Shown piece by piece: positions 38,813 through 51,086 of a DNA stretch of 64,000 bases (positions are counted from its first letter, which is position 1; every line of letters begins with the position of its first letter). Made by a program: the position numbers and the translations under genes. A model generated the notes under the pieces. It saw only the letters and a program-made list of their open reading frames with translations, was not told the DNA's origin and did no database searches. The stretch is from Hydnum rufescens UP504 (Eukaryota > Basidiomycota > Agaricomycetes > Cantharellales > Hydnaceae), in the NCBI GenBank assembly GCA_014904985.1, contig MU128920.1, positions 62,001 through 126,000 of the forward strand, written 5' to 3'.

Positions 38813-40931
38813 TCATCGAATACGAACCGTCAGTCTGCTGCCCATTTCATCGTGTACCGTCGTCTCTTTGGTGACGTGGACCACTGTAGATGGGGGCTTC
38901 TGTTCGTGGAAAAAAGGAGGAGTTCCGGTCAGGGTCAGTTAGTGAGTGTCAGGTCACATCACAACAGTTAACCGCACCCTATGTTTCGCTATGGAGTTCA
39001 TTACTTGGAGGGGAGTTGTCTGTGTGAGCTTTGTCTGGAGTGTCCTTCGTGCGTGTAGACTGCAAGAGGGGACATAAAATTAAATTGTTCGGTATAACTG
39101 GATAGCGAGGCATGGTAGGGACGTACTTGGCAAGCATTGTGATGGAATAGAGCGCGCTCAGTGGCTAGAATAGGATCAAGGTATTAATTAGTCTTGGGCG
39201 ACGAAAGACATTCTCATTCTCAAACGAGCAGGAGATCGAAAAACCGAGCAACCTACCATGGTGAGAATGAGAACACTAAACTCAAAGCCGTATGTGGCAA
39301 ACTGCCCCATAAAAAGTTCAGCACCAGAATTATCATGTTAAAACAGCCAAAGCGTACCAGCCCCAGAATAATACACGAGAGAACGCCGGTAAGGGAACCC
39401 GTACCAATAGTGTATAAGACCATACGGTTGATGATCGAATCAGTTCTGTGCCACATAACGATACGTGAGATCATCAATCAGAGAAATGGACTCGTTCAGT
39501 TGACGAATATGCCCTGGTAAACGGTAGCAGACACGGACCTCTGGAATCCGGTCCGCCGTCTTCGCAATAAGATACACATACACGTCGCAATCGCAACATC
39601 TGAGACCGCCTAAAACCCACCGTGTGCCATGTATGAGCGAAGCCAAGGGAAAGAGTTAGAGACGAGGGCGCATGGATTGGATGGAGACGCACTTGAAAAG
39701 CGAGCCATGTCACGATGAGCCAGGTACATTCCTTGACCACGAGTTGAGGCTCTAATATTATATTCCTGCAACAAGGAGAAAAAAGATACGAGTCAGAACA
39801 CGAGACTAGCTGTGACCTCGACAACGAGAGTGCGGAGATGCATACGCTTTGATGGCGGTTGCTGCATATCGATTTGATATCGGAACACAATAAGTCACGA
39901 TCTGTTGAGAACCACAAATATGAGGACGACTAACCGGCACCGAACACTAGTGTGTGAGGGGACTGAGAGGGACGAAGGTCGTCACAAGGCGATGGTAATT
40001 GGGGATGACTAACCGAACTGAAGGAACACAAAAGCCTCCTACAAAGTGATAGTGCAAGACTTTCAGACGGATCTATGGGGACATTAGGGCACGGCATACC
40101 ACGAAGATTCCGAGATAGAGATTGCTGCTCACTATGGAATCCAGGGGGAATTATGAGTGTGATGGACCTCTAGATAGGATGTTGTAAGACCTACGGGAAT
40201 AGACACGATGCGCAAAGAATGTTTGCACAGTGACTGATGCGCCGACCTTGGGGTAAATGGTGCCAAAGTCAAGATCAGGGCATCTACGACAAGCACCGAC
40301 TCTGGGCTCACCCCGCTGACTTGAAACATTCCGAATTCCCTACAAATATGGGATGTGGGCACAGAGTTGGTAGGGAAAGGAATATCAACCGTCACGAGAC
40401 CCGATACTCACCAAGACGAGTGGGCAAGAGGCAAAGGATTGTAATAATGTTCGATGAACCCCCAATATAAATACTCGCCCAGACATCCGCTGTACAAGGT
40501 GAGGTTGTCGGACACCAGCAAGCCTTCGCATTAATTCCAAGAAGCAGTCGGAAAAAAAACAACGGGATACCAACATTTGGAAGCTCCCAAAGCCCTTCAT
40601 AGTGGACGATCAGGAATGTACATGGGAAGATAAGTGTGAGCAACGTTCACCATAAAAATGCCACCTGAAGAATAGATACTGGTCAATGAGTGCACATTTC
40701 CAGGCAATAGGGAGAGACGCACCGCCACTTTCAATCGTCTTCCATCATTTGGGAAAGTGCGATAATAGCTAGAGATCTGGACAGTGAGGATACCAAAGCA
40801 TCTGATGAACACGGTGGATCAGTGCTCTCGTAACCATCTTGTAGGCCAGAGGAGACTGACATAGTGGTGAGGACTTCACCAAAGAACGCGCCACCAAAGA
40901 GGTTGAGTAGGGGGCCCGTCATTATCCCCAT
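38813..40931 (-). CDS. DUF6534-type multi-spanning membrane protein (frame-broken)
   Basis: Member of the large Agaricomycete family of seven-helix proteins of unknown function carrying the DUF6534 domain. From the ATG at 40931 the protein begins MGIMTGPLLNLFGGAFFGEV. After an intron of about 60 nt comes CFGILTVQISSYYRTFPNDG, matching the family's conserved YF.YP.D region, then a membrane segment with NVAHTYLPMYI. The C-terminal domain is TDSIINRMVLYTIGTGSLTG (about 39430) with CIILGLVRFGCFNMIILVLN, then PLSALYSITMLA (39160-39125) and a cytosolic tail ETTVHDEMGSRLTVRIR ending at 38815-38813. Several frame breaks exist between 40700 and 39500. They may be base errors, as elsewhere in the window, or the gene may be decaying. 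Function and ligand are unknown. Confidence 0.6.
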
Positions 40932-43138
40932 GATGGGCGAATGAAGGGAAAAGGGAAGGGGAAAAGGTGTGGAAATGGAAGTCCCCGAGGAGCCAAAGAG
41001 CACCCAAATTTATTAGAACCCAGGGAAGTTGCCTGAGGGGGCCTTCAGAGTCGCCCCTGATCTCGGATGCCATATTTCAGGGTATGAACGAGATCGAGCT
41101 AGATCGAGGGAAAGGAGGATCCCAGTCAAAATTTTGAAACATCATTGTCTAATTATGCTTACTGTAGTAAGACCATGTCGCATGTACCACCTAATCTTTC
41201 CTGAGGTATTGTACCCCTCATGAAAGGAAAGCTTGGATGACGTGCCACACCTTGCAGTAGTTAACAATACTAGTGTCTGTGACGCGTGATACTGAAATTT
41301 TTCGTGGCTCGGACTCATGTCTGAGGGGACTCTGGGCTAGCAGGACCCCGTGAGCTTCGATCTGGTAATGTAAAGGTTCGAGTCCACTGGGGTCGAGGAG
41401 TGTGGCTCCGAGCCCCGAAATGCCCGAATTCGATGTGATTTGGTCGTCAGACATGCACAAAACAGGTGGAATCTGTGAGACATGGGTCCTTAAAAACCGT
41501 CAAAAAAAAAACCCAAAACCTATCTGTGCTCCAAAGCCGCCTACACAACTTCCTGGGCCCCACCGGTCTTCGTCAAAAGCCTCCCAACTAGATCTCATCC
41601 TTATTTTCATCGTCTTGCCGAAATCCGTTGCCGCGCATCAGAGACTGAATCTGGCTCTTGAGTTCAACGAAAAGATTAGTAACCCTAGGGTAGCCAGACT
41701 AACTATCCCCCCATTTGGCCATTTGGTCCTGTGAGAGAAGATTCCCTGATAGGGAAGCTGTTTCATCTGAGGCAGGTGTTTGATTTGCAAGCACATGATG
41801 GAAGAAAGTAACTCGCACATCATCGCTGAATGTACCCAGTGCGGCAACAGCTCCAAACAAATTGAAAGAGATGTAGAGTCACACACTGATGTGACGGTTG
41901 GTATTTATGTTTTACTGTTTTTGAGCCGGCTTTCGAATATCACATAGGGACGTAAGATACCGTATTGTCGACTGGTATTTCGCCTAGAAGCACTACCCTT
42001 TCCTGAGAGACACGACAGCCTTGTGGAAAAACAGTAGGAAGCCTCCCACTATTAGATGCATGGTAGTTGGCATGTCGCCAAGCAACCTGCGAGCCCCGGG
42101 ACATCAGTACTTAGCATGGTAAATAAGCACTGAAGGGGAAAGGGCTGGGGGGGGCGAATATTGCAAGCACGATGGATTTCTGATCAGATTCGTCAGTAAA
42201 AATATTGCTCATCCCGAAGGGTGCGTGAACGATGATCGATTTGGGACACTGAGTCCGAGGACAACAGCAAGGACTGCACAAGTGAGTTGTCGTACTGGAA
42301 TCTAACAGGACACTGGGAACGTCGCGAGAGAATAAAAGCGTGCGCAAAGGTAGAGGATATCTGAAAAGCTCAGGTACTACTGTGTGTCCTGACGGCAATA
42401 GATTGAACGGTAGGGGGAGGAACAGACGAGACACTGTCGAGATCCATATTCACGGCCTGAAGACACCTAAGAGGTAGACTCCCTCCCAGTCACGCGGTGG
42501 CTTTCTTCGCGCTTGGTCAAGTCCTAAATCTGAAATTTTGGAGACCAAGCGCGAAGAAAGCCACCACTCGACGGGGAAGGAGTCTGGGTCAGACTGGGTA
42601 TTCCCATAAACACGCAGGCAGAGTAAGCATTCAATATCCTAATAATAAGAGGTAGTCGAAATTTCTCTTCACAAATGATAATGGAAAGAATACAGTGGGG
42701 AAGGGTTATTTTCTGCCATGGCGAACGAGTATGCGGGTGTTCCCCAGTCGAGGTAAATCGTTTGAGTGGCAACAGAGAAGAGCATGCAGAACGCACACTC
42801 TGAGAGGGAGTACAGAAATGGTGGGAGGTGAGATCAACTCGACACCGTGATCAACAGAATTGTTTTTGGACGTCTAGGATGACGAGGTCCTTGGTGTTGG
42901 ACTCGCATCGATATAAAACAAAGACACCCAAAGGGTCATTCTCCAGCCGCTCCGTTACCCACGCAGACATAGAGAAACTGTGCTGCGCGAATGCCACACG
43001 AAATCGTGGCTTCGACAAGTGTTGAAAAGAAAGAAGGAAAAAAAAAAACTTGCCCAACTCCGGGTCCGCGCCACGGCAACTTCCGATTTCACCAAACCCC
43101 TCCCCGACAACATCAAGACTGCCTGGCTATGGGTTCGA
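40932..43138. other. Spacer with an inverted repeat and no firm gene
   Basis: No conserved domain was recognised. Minus-strand frames around 41640-41890 and 42640-42800 contain hydrophobic segments that might be remains of another DUF6534-like gene, but the match is too weak to call. The 41300-41420 part is rich in GGACTC/GAGTCC words. The inverted repeat at 42473-42591 is listed separately. Confidence 0.3.
42473..42591. repeat. Inverted repeat with 23-bp perfect core stem
   Basis: GGTGGCTTTCTTCGCGCTTG at 42496-42515, continuing through GTC to 42518, is followed after 24 bases by its perfect reverse complement at 42543-42565. The homology extends outward imperfectly through AGACTCC/GGAGTCT, giving arms of about 45 bp. 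The right arm is also found as a single copy at 38424-38463, so this is a dispersed family. Confidence 0.7.
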
Positions 43139-43956
43139 CTCGGTGAGCCATCCTGATCATCTGGCAGGCCTCCCATCCATGCAGGTCTCGATCCGCGCCT
43201 TTCAAACGGGACGAATTGGTGCCTTACTTGGATGGATGCGCGTCTGCTCTATCGGATGACGACGGTACTTAGTGACTTCCCTCGGTTTCTCTCTTTGCTA
43301 GTCTGTATACCAAAGGCCGCATCTTGGGTCACAAGCGCGGCAAGCGCAACACTCGTCCCAATACTTCTTTAATCCAGGTCGAGGGCGTCACCTCCAAGGA
43401 GGACACCAAGTTCTACCTTGGGAAGGTAAGCAAACTGGCTGCACCCCAACTTTACGGATGTAACACAATTAATAATGATTTGACCTCATTCGATTTTATT
43501 TCGCGTGCTTTTTATTTTTGGTCCTGGTGTTATGTGTGTGGGTATGTAGCGTGTAGCGTATGTCTACCGCGCGAAGACGGAGGTCCGCGGCTCACACGTT
43601 CGCGTTATTTGGGGGTTAGTTGCCTTTTTTCTTTTTCTTCCTTCATACATGCGCATTCATTGACGTGTACACGAATGCTCTCTCCCTCACACCGCCGACT
43701 CTCACATTTCGTATAGGCGTATAACGAAAACACACGGTAATTCAGGTGTCGTAAAATCAAAATTCAAGCACAACTTGCCACCACACACTTTTGGCGCAAG
43801 CGTCCGTGTTGTAAGTCAAAAAAAAAACCACTTTTTTTCTCCACCTCCGCCCATCTCGCCTCGCTTCGAATATGATCTCCACCAAGTACTGAAATCATCG
43901 TCCCCCTGGGCGTTTTTTTTTCCCCTCTGTAGATGCTTTACCCATCATCCATCTGA
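43139..43956 (+). CDS. Ribosomal protein eL33 (L35A/L33)
   Basis: Cytosolic 60S subunit protein. The first exon is only 14 bases (ATG at 43139, MGST plus two bases of Arg) and ends at a GTGAGC donor. The second exon gives LYTKGRILGHKRGKRNTRPN and TSLIQVEGVTSKEDTKFYLG (43308-43426). After a ~125-nt intron comes RVAYVYRAKTEVRGSHVRVI, then after a further intron RITRTHGNSGVVKSKFKHNL with PPHTFGASVRV, and a last exon MLYPSSI with the stop at 43954-43956. The C-terminal MLYPS(S/R)I and the RITRxHGNSG block are family hallmarks. The many introns and tiny first exon fit highly expressed basidiomycete ribosomal protein genes. No frame break is seen here. Confidence 0.96.
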
Positions 43957-44236
43957 TTTCATGTGTATTCGTATTCATTTACCTGACCTTCCCTCGTTTA
44001 TGCAATACGCTGTTATGCCAAACCACAACTTTTCCCTCGATATGCAGGAGGTAGAAAGAAAAAAGGGAATCGTTATCAATGGAAGAGCCCCTTCTAGTAT
44101 CGTAGTGCATGAATCCTATTAACAGCTTCGCCTCCCACTTTCCTGAAGTATGGGAAGGCCCGGGGTATATACAGTAATATATCTGAGCGAAAATGCGAAA
44201 ATGGCTCAGAATGAGAGCGAGGGTGAGGGTGGGAGG
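43957..44236. other. Region between convergent eL33 and Ser/Pro-rich gene
   Basis: Short 3' spacer. GTATATACAGTAATATATC at about 44165 is AT-rich. No gene seen. Confidence 0.35.
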
Positions 44237-46990
44237 TTATGGGGATAGCATAGTCTCCTCCAGCTCATCGCTCGCAAGCTTCACTTCCCCGATGGTCGCA
44301 TGCAGTGTTCCACCAGCTCTATCACTTCGCCTCATCAGCTCGTCCCACATCGCATGCTTCTCATCCTGGGTTTTGGGACCAATGAAGCGATCGTTGTCTC
44401 CAAGAAAGGTAATGCTAGTAGTACTGGCATTCATCACTCCCGTCCTCCCCATTCCACCACCACTACCATCCAGCGAATTGGATCGGAACCGAGTAGGCTC
44501 CACGGCACTCTTCTGCCAGAAACCGGGTCGCCCGGAGCTACCATCCCCTCCTGCAGTCCGAGGTCTCTTGGGCTTGGCAACCCGCGAGGGGGGAGGCAAC
44601 AACATAGTCCCATCGTCGCCAGGCGTCGCGCGCGTGCGGAACGAGGGTACTCTTTTCCGCAGTGAATTACGCTTTCTGAGTGGTACAGGTGCAGGTGCGG
44701 GGGCGAGTGACTGAGGTGCAGCGGGAGAGACCACCTCTGGTTGGATCGACGTGGGTGCATTAGCATTCGGGGACGAACCCGTGAGTGTGGGCGTAGGCGT
44801 GAGAGAGCCCGAGGATGAAGGGGGGTGAGTTGAGGGTTGACGCGAGGGCGGGCGGTCCAGTGCTTGGGGGTAAAGCATATTGGAGTTGGTAGGTGTAGTG
44901 CCCCGCGGGCTTTGGAACGGAGGAGGGGTGTGAATTCGTTCGATATTATATTTACCAGGTGTAGATGCAGGGAGTGGAGGAACGGGGTCGGAGATAGATT
45001 CGTTTACGTTCTGTGATGACAATGATGGCCGTGAAGACAAGCGGGAAGACAAATGCGTGCTGGCGGACGATCGGGGTATCACTGACTTTGCACTCGTTGT
45101 GTCCATTACTGGCTTGGTACCAGTTGTTCCTTGCGAGGGACGGCGCTTGAATATACGGGATAGATAACCGCTGTCCGCAGGCGAGGTGGCTCGCGGTGAC
45201 GGGGGTGCAAATACACAACTGGGGGAAGTAGGCTGTACGAGGGAGCCATCCCCTGTCGATGTGATTCGCGCCGGATGGGAGTCAAATGTTGTTGTGCTGA
45301 GGCTCCAGTAGACGAAATGGACGAAGGTATTGAAGGAACAGGTGGTATCGTTTCTTCTTGCGTCGACCCTCGACGCAACGCTGAGAAGCTAAATTTTCTC
45401 ACCAACCTCACAAAAGAGTTTGGGGACGGTGGAAGTTCCTTATCTGTGCTCGACTGAGATTGAGACGTCTTTTGACGAACGGGGACTGTGTCTCCACTCT
45501 TGCTACGCGCCATTGGCCGGACCGGTGGTCCGTGGGAAGGCTGGCGTCGTCTCGCAAGCTGCTCATCGCTAGCTTGGGGGCGAAGCCGCCTCTCGTTCCC
45601 TACATCTCCAGATCGGGTTCGATCATCTGGGGCGGGGAAATCAGTGCAAGTGAGTAGGTGCTCCCCTCTGGTAGTTTGGACCCCGAATCAGCGCTTGAAA
45701 GGGGTGACGCCGTCTTGCTCGAAGACCCAGTGCGGGGCTCCGCCTTCCTTGATCGCTTTACCAATTTATTTGAGCCTTTGCGCGTCAGACCCTGCATGCC
45801 CGCACCAGGATCATGATCGTCGATTGGATACCGTTTCTCGGGAGAGACGTTCATCTGGCTGCGTTCCGAGTCCCATTCGTGTTCCGGGCCTACAGAGATA
45901 GGTTTCGCGATCAGAGGGGGCCAAAGGAATGTTGGGTATCACGAAGGGAATACGGGAACGCACCTAGTGGCCCTTTTTTCTCTGCATGGGTTTTTTGATA
46001 CTCCAGAGCGATCTGAGAGGCAGGAGTAATTGAATATAGGAGACTGGACGTTGACGGAGAAGCGACGGGGGCGACGGGAGTTGTAGGGCGACCAGCCCTC
46101 CTCGTAGACGGGGGCGACAAGGGCAAAACTTGCGTACGGGGAACCTTGTACGCGCCGGAATCAGATGTAGTACATGCGTCGAGTGCTGGTGATGGTGGTG
46201 GTGAGGCCGAATTGGGCAGCTCCTCTGCAGGGGGTTTCACCCTGTGATTGCGGGGTAATGTCCGGTTTCGAGCGTCGCCATAGGGTGAACCATCACGATT
46301 GCCGTTGGGCGGAACAATGACGGAATCGAGATTTCCGGCAGAATGTTTCCTATGCAGTGCCTTCGACGAGGAATGTTCCATTTTCTGGTACTGGGCAGGC
46401 TTGGCAGGATCGGCTTTGATTGATGGTGACAGTGACAGGCCAGGAGCGGACGATGGCTCTGGGGTACGCGACACGATTGCTAGATCCGGTGTACGCTGAG
46501 CTCGGGGACGTGGACTTGGGGATGATGGGAACGATGGGAATGATGGGAATGATGGGAATGATCTGGGAGCAGAAGTAGAGGTGATGGTGAGGGCGACGCT
46601 GAACTAGCAGGCTTGCTGAGTAATCTTTTTATATCGAACTTGTGGGACCCGCCACCGGGGGGTGAAGACGATTCGACCTGCAAATGCTGAGACAGACCCG
46701 ACCCGTGACGGTGTCCTTCAAGATCTGCCATACCCATACTGCGGGGCGAGGAGATGGGGATCGCGTGAGTCGAGCCTCCTGCCGTCGAAGGCCTCACGTC
46801 AAGTGGTCGAGGAGACCGTCGCAACAAATCGACATGGCCATACATGCTCTCTTGACGAGGCAGCAGACTAGAGGTAGCGCCCAGAGACGCAGACCGCTTC
46901 GAAGGATGGCGCCCTCGAGCTTCTCGGGGCGAACTGATGGAGCGGCTGCACCGTATCCACTTGCATCTCGAGTTGTCGCTAAAAGAAAGT
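44237..46990 (-). CDS. Ser/Pro-rich protein of unknown function
   Basis: A long low-complexity protein on the minus strand, most likely one gene in several exons. Readable blocks in order are QESMYGHVDLLRRSPRPLDV, SHKFDIKRLLSKPASSASPS, a His/Ser run from a 9-base repeat (46520-46562), SQIALEYQKTHAEKKG, DPGAGMQGLTRKGSNKLVKR, NSFVRLVRKFSFSALRRGST, and a C-terminus with DEKHAMWDELMRRSDRAGGT ending EETMLSP at 44237-44239. Basic SxxRK and SPxR motifs suggest phosphorylation, but no catalytic domain is visible. I do not recognise the family; the short conserved-looking blocks suggest a basidiomycete regulatory or scaffold protein. The start is uncertain: the first in-frame ATG is at 46845, while coding-like sequence continues upstream to about 46990. 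Several changes of frame between exons were not all resolved as introns. Confidence 0.55.
46520..46562. repeat. Nine-base minisatellite in coding sequence
   Basis: GATGGGAAT is repeated about four to five times with small changes. On the minus strand it encodes a His/Ser run (HSHHSHHSH). It lies inside the Ser/Pro-rich gene and may vary in length between isolates. Confidence 0.7.
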
Positions 46991-47425
46991 AGCGGCTGGG
47001 ATGAACATTAATAGGAGGACAATCGTCCAAAGGTTATAAAACGGAGGCCGTACGAGGTGTACGAGCTTTAATGCGATACGAGAAAAGCACCCACGACTGC
47101 GGGTACGTTCACTAGAATGCGTGCTTTGGCAATTGAATAACTAGGTGCGGGCACGTGGCGGGAGTGGGAAGCCACCTCCGCTTGCGGCGTCGTAACAAAT
47201 AAGCTCCGAGGGAAGACTAATTCGTCCCTATGCGTCGCTACGCGCCGCTGCTCTGCGCGCTTGCAAGATTCAGATTTTCACCCTCACGACACATATTATC
47301 GCAAAAAAATGAGGCGTCACCGAAGCGAGCTCAAGCGGTTGTCTGGGGGTCCGGATAGGTCGCCTCACGATTTAAAATTTTATTTGGCATAGAGAGCAAA
47401 TAATGTGCTTCCACCAGCAAGGCTC
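46991..47425. other. Spacer between two minus-strand genes
   Basis: No exon or RNA is seen. It should contain the promoter of the Ser/Pro-rich gene and the 3' end of the PIF1 gene. Confidence 0.35.
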
Positions 47426-49605
47426 CTAGTTTATTATTTCCAATGTCTCACTCCACTTGCCAACCTTGGGGTGTGCTTGCACCTGAAAGCGGGAACAGTT
47501 CAAGAAACAAACCACGGCGGTCGAAAAATTCAACAAACCTTGGCCGCATCAAAGTTCAACACCTGCAATCCCTCTAGTGAGGTTGCTCGAGACAGCGCAA
47601 CGTATGCTTGCCCTATACAGGGGTTTATGTCGCCGTTGACAGTTGACAGCGAATGACAACAAATGACATTTCTCTTACCTTTTTCAAACACACGGCCCAG
47701 ATCCACCCTGACTCGTTCCAATGTTTGCCCCTGGGACTTGTGGATCGACATTGCCCATGCAAGAATTAGGGGAAGCTATGCATACCATTCATCTCAGACG
47801 TCGGTACCAATTGGGGAGGGGGATGATGACCCTTACCTGAGTGCGGCTGGCTTGAACTTCCCCACTCGGAAGCTCTACCTTCCATGTTTCCGGTTGTACC
47901 AAGACCTCCCTGAACGTGTTCGTGCCAGGAATCGGAAATCTGACCAGGGGATATACTTGCACACCAAGGGGAGCGCTATCCTTTTTCTTCCCCTTCTTGT
48001 CCTGCTCTTCGGCTAGCACCGGCTATGTTTTTGGCGTATGTGGCAGGATCAAAAAATCCAATAACATGGCCCATACTCCCGTTGACAAGCGTGTCATCCG
48101 TGTTCTTGATGAGCATAACCTGACTGTTGATTTTGAGTTGCAATTGGGTCGGCGCCATCATATTGCTCTAGTAGTTTGGCACGTTGGTCTGCGTCCGCAA
48201 TCGTCCCCCCATCGTTGGCAAAATATGTTTGAGGGTCACCTATCAGGCTATGCATCCTTGACTGATTAGCTCTCTCCACATCCTCACGCCGCGGGAAGCT
48301 GCACATGAAAGTGGGTGAGACAATGATTGGGCCACTGGAAGAATGATCCAGCGACTGACAGCTCTGTAGGCTCAAGCCCATCAGTATATATGATAGTTCT
48401 TGAGAGTGCCTTGAACCTTGCAATCGACTGCGGGGATAGACGTCCGAATCTCATCTCATTCAACATGTCGACGAAACCTGTATGGATTATAAGTAAGGCC
48501 TATTGGGTAGCTCGGAAAGTCGGCAAGGAAAGCCGCACGCTGATCCTTTTGACGAAAAACCCGTGTGAGATTGAATGTGCGTTCGACGCAGTCACCCCAC
48601 ATTTGGCCCTCGAACGCGAATGTGGGTTCACCACCTCTGGTCACAGGTGGCAATTGAAAGAAATCGCCGCACACCACGAGCTGATTGATCCTGGGCCATC
48701 AGTGGGCTGGGGGGGTGAGGAGGCAATAATAAGTCTCACCTGGATCCCGCCAAAAGGCTTTGTGGTCTTCTTAAGTAGACAGGCAATACGGGAAAGTTTG
48801 TCAAAGAGCGTTCCATCTACCATGGATACTTTACGGCCTCTCAGCCAACGAGTTCACATCAGGAGAGAAATCGAACAGACTTTCGTCGATGATTAATACC
48901 TGCGTCCTCATCCATCGTCCGGCAGCTTTCTTGTTCTTCTTGATCTTGTTTGCCAATTGTTCAGCAGTCCCTTCCCCTATCCCGATCCCTCCAAATGAGT
49001 GTAGTGTGACGCCACCGATATTGCACGCAGCAATCCCCGTAGACGCAGTGACAGCAACGGCATCGACAGAACGATGATATTTCTTCCTCAAGGAACGGAT
49101 GATTTCTCTCAGTAGGACCGACTTTCCCGTCCCTACGCATTACCAACAGTTCGCCTACACAAAGGAAGCACAGTTCATGTTCAAGGAGCTCACCGGCACT
49201 TCCAGTAAAGAATATGTTTTTGCCTTCGGTCACCAAACGCAGAATCTCCTGTTGCTCCGCACTAAGCGTAATCTGAGCCATTACAGATATCGTGGCTGGC
49301 TTCTTGTCCGAGGCTTCCGCAGCGCTAACAAAATCTCCCTCACCAGTCTCTGTTGGGCGACGCTTGGCAGAAGGTTCAAGTGAATCAGAGTCAGATGACC
49401 GTTTGATCGACCCAGACGCGCCAGATGAGCCCGACATTGCAGCCTGCATCCTCTCGATGCGCTTCGCGCGCGACGCCTTTAACTCCGCTTCGCTGAGTAC
49501 GCGCGGAGGGGGTCGTGCAGGCTTGGTGGGAGCATCTCCAGGAGTGCTCCACTCACGTTTCAGGGTGTTTATACTGGACAAGGGAGCGGGGCGTGCAGAC
49601 GACAT
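47426..49605 (-). CDS. PIF1-family 5'-3' DNA helicase
   Basis: Superfamily 1B helicase acting on G-quadruplexes, telomeres, replication forks or mitochondrial DNA. I take the ATG at 49605 ([20 protein letters not shown]); an in-frame ATG at 49659 is an alternative. After a basic N-terminus come the motifs in order: [20 protein letters not shown] (Q motif and strand), Walker [21 protein letters not shown] (split by an intron, 49180-49130), [19 protein letters not shown], Walker B VLIIDE joined through an intron to [25 protein letters not shown] (48675-48635), [12 protein letters not shown], then [20 protein letters not shown] (48140), [20 protein letters not shown] (47755) and [20 protein letters not shown]. 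The last exon, after a 57-nt intron, ends [13 protein letters not shown] at the stop 47428-47426. A one-base slip near 48170 is likely a sequence error. All helicase motifs are present. Confidence 0.93.
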
Positions 49606-51086
49606 TACGCCAACTCGAAAAGGCAAACGCGCCTCGGCAAACTCCGACGTGTCTTTCAAAACAACCCTTTTTTGTGTTTTTTTCCCATCACCTGTTCTCC
49701 TTCCTCTTGGCCTCGTTTGGCAAATCGCTCTCCCTTACGTGGCCGCCAACCTGAGCATGTCATCTCTCGCAACCCGTGGTCTTAAGTGATAGGACAGTTT
49801 TTTTTTTTTTTTCCGTTCTTTTACCAGGCCTATGATCGTCGGGCATGAACGCGATGATGCTGCAGCTCTATTCTAATCAAAGCGTATGTCAGTGTGATCC
49901 TGGCCACTGGTCCGAGTAGGGCGGATGTTTTCCTCCCAGTGTGAGTCCCCGGTTCTTCTACATGTAACACCCCTTCTATCCTATGATGAGATTATCTCGT
50001 AAACTCAGCTCACTTCGACGCCCGACGGGTGCATGAGACGAATTCGTTGTATGCTCTGAGCCACACTTGTTCTCTACTTTCACATCTATTCTTATTGACA
50101 CCTAGAATCCTTTTCCACCTCTTCTAGGATGCCCGGGAACTGTTTGGAAGAGTGTCCGCGTAGGGATGGCAACGTTGTCTTCGCCATCGATGCTGTTAAC
50201 TGAGGGGTTGTTGAAATTCTTCCCACCCCTGTGGTCAATACTAGCCAAATACTACCTCGTATGAATATACAGCATGTTGTTTACAGGTTGTCGTTAGCAA
50301 TTAGAATCTATTGAAACGCTGGGATATTGCCATGGGGCACAGGCACACTCATGACAATGTGCGACACGTAGTACAATCTACATGGCATGAAATAGCCATG
50401 CTCTCGCTTGCGGTCGCAGACCAAACGCTTCAAAAAAATGTGTAAGCCCTCAGCCAAGTCGGCTTGTTCCGTCCGTGCTCGTCGCCAACGACGATGAAGC
50501 CTGCGCTCGATATTCCTACGCGCCAGTGCTGTGCACCCTTTCGCGCATTCAAAGAACTTGATCACCGTTATTCCCAGTCCCTTTGATTCAAACGGGGCTC
50601 TAATAATGATATGATTTTCTCAGTGAGGTCAGTAGCTCTGGCAAAAACATTTCATGCTATCCTGGCACTCGCTACCTTTGGTTTGAGTCTCAAATTTCCC
50701 ACTAATTATGTGCCCCCAACGTATATAAGGAAGAAGAAGGACAAGCTCCCGTAAGGCGGAGTCGGACTATTGTCAGGAGGGCTCGCTCCGCTTCCTGACT
50801 TTGCTCAAGACGATCAGCGCTCCTTATTCTCTAATGATATATGGCTCGTGATCACTCTGGACTCGGGAAAGGCTTCGCGCTAGAGGTCTCAATTAATGGA
50901 TGGATTGTTCGTCGGGGACATCAGGCGCTGGCGCATATATCGGTGCGATAAACGATTCTTTCGACAATCTTGTACTGACCCTCTAATTCTAACTGCGACT
51001 CGTAGTATATGATTGTGTCATTAAGACTAAGGATGTGAGCATCAGTGCGTCCCTGGCGTCATCGTAAACCCAATCTCGGTGTCATC
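49606..51086. other. Stretch without a firm gene
   Basis: A poly-T run of about 14 lies at 49799-49812. A minus-strand frame at 50308-50565 (ARRNIERRLHRRWRRARTEQ) has even codon-like composition but no recognisable partner exon or family. The rest shows nothing that I can support. Confidence 0.3.

Noticed and set aside
41340..41400. tRNA-like GGTTCGAGTCC with GACCCC/GGGGTC ends
   Set aside because: The span between the would-be acceptor arms is only about 50 bases and no anticodon or D arm is present.
41638..41886. Second DUF6534 gene
   Set aside because: Hydrophobic segments alone; none of the family's conserved motifs was found.
47976..48161. A separate small gene inside the PIF1 locus
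   Set aside because: It is a helicase exon ([12 protein letters not shown]) in the continuing PIF1 frame after a one-base slip.
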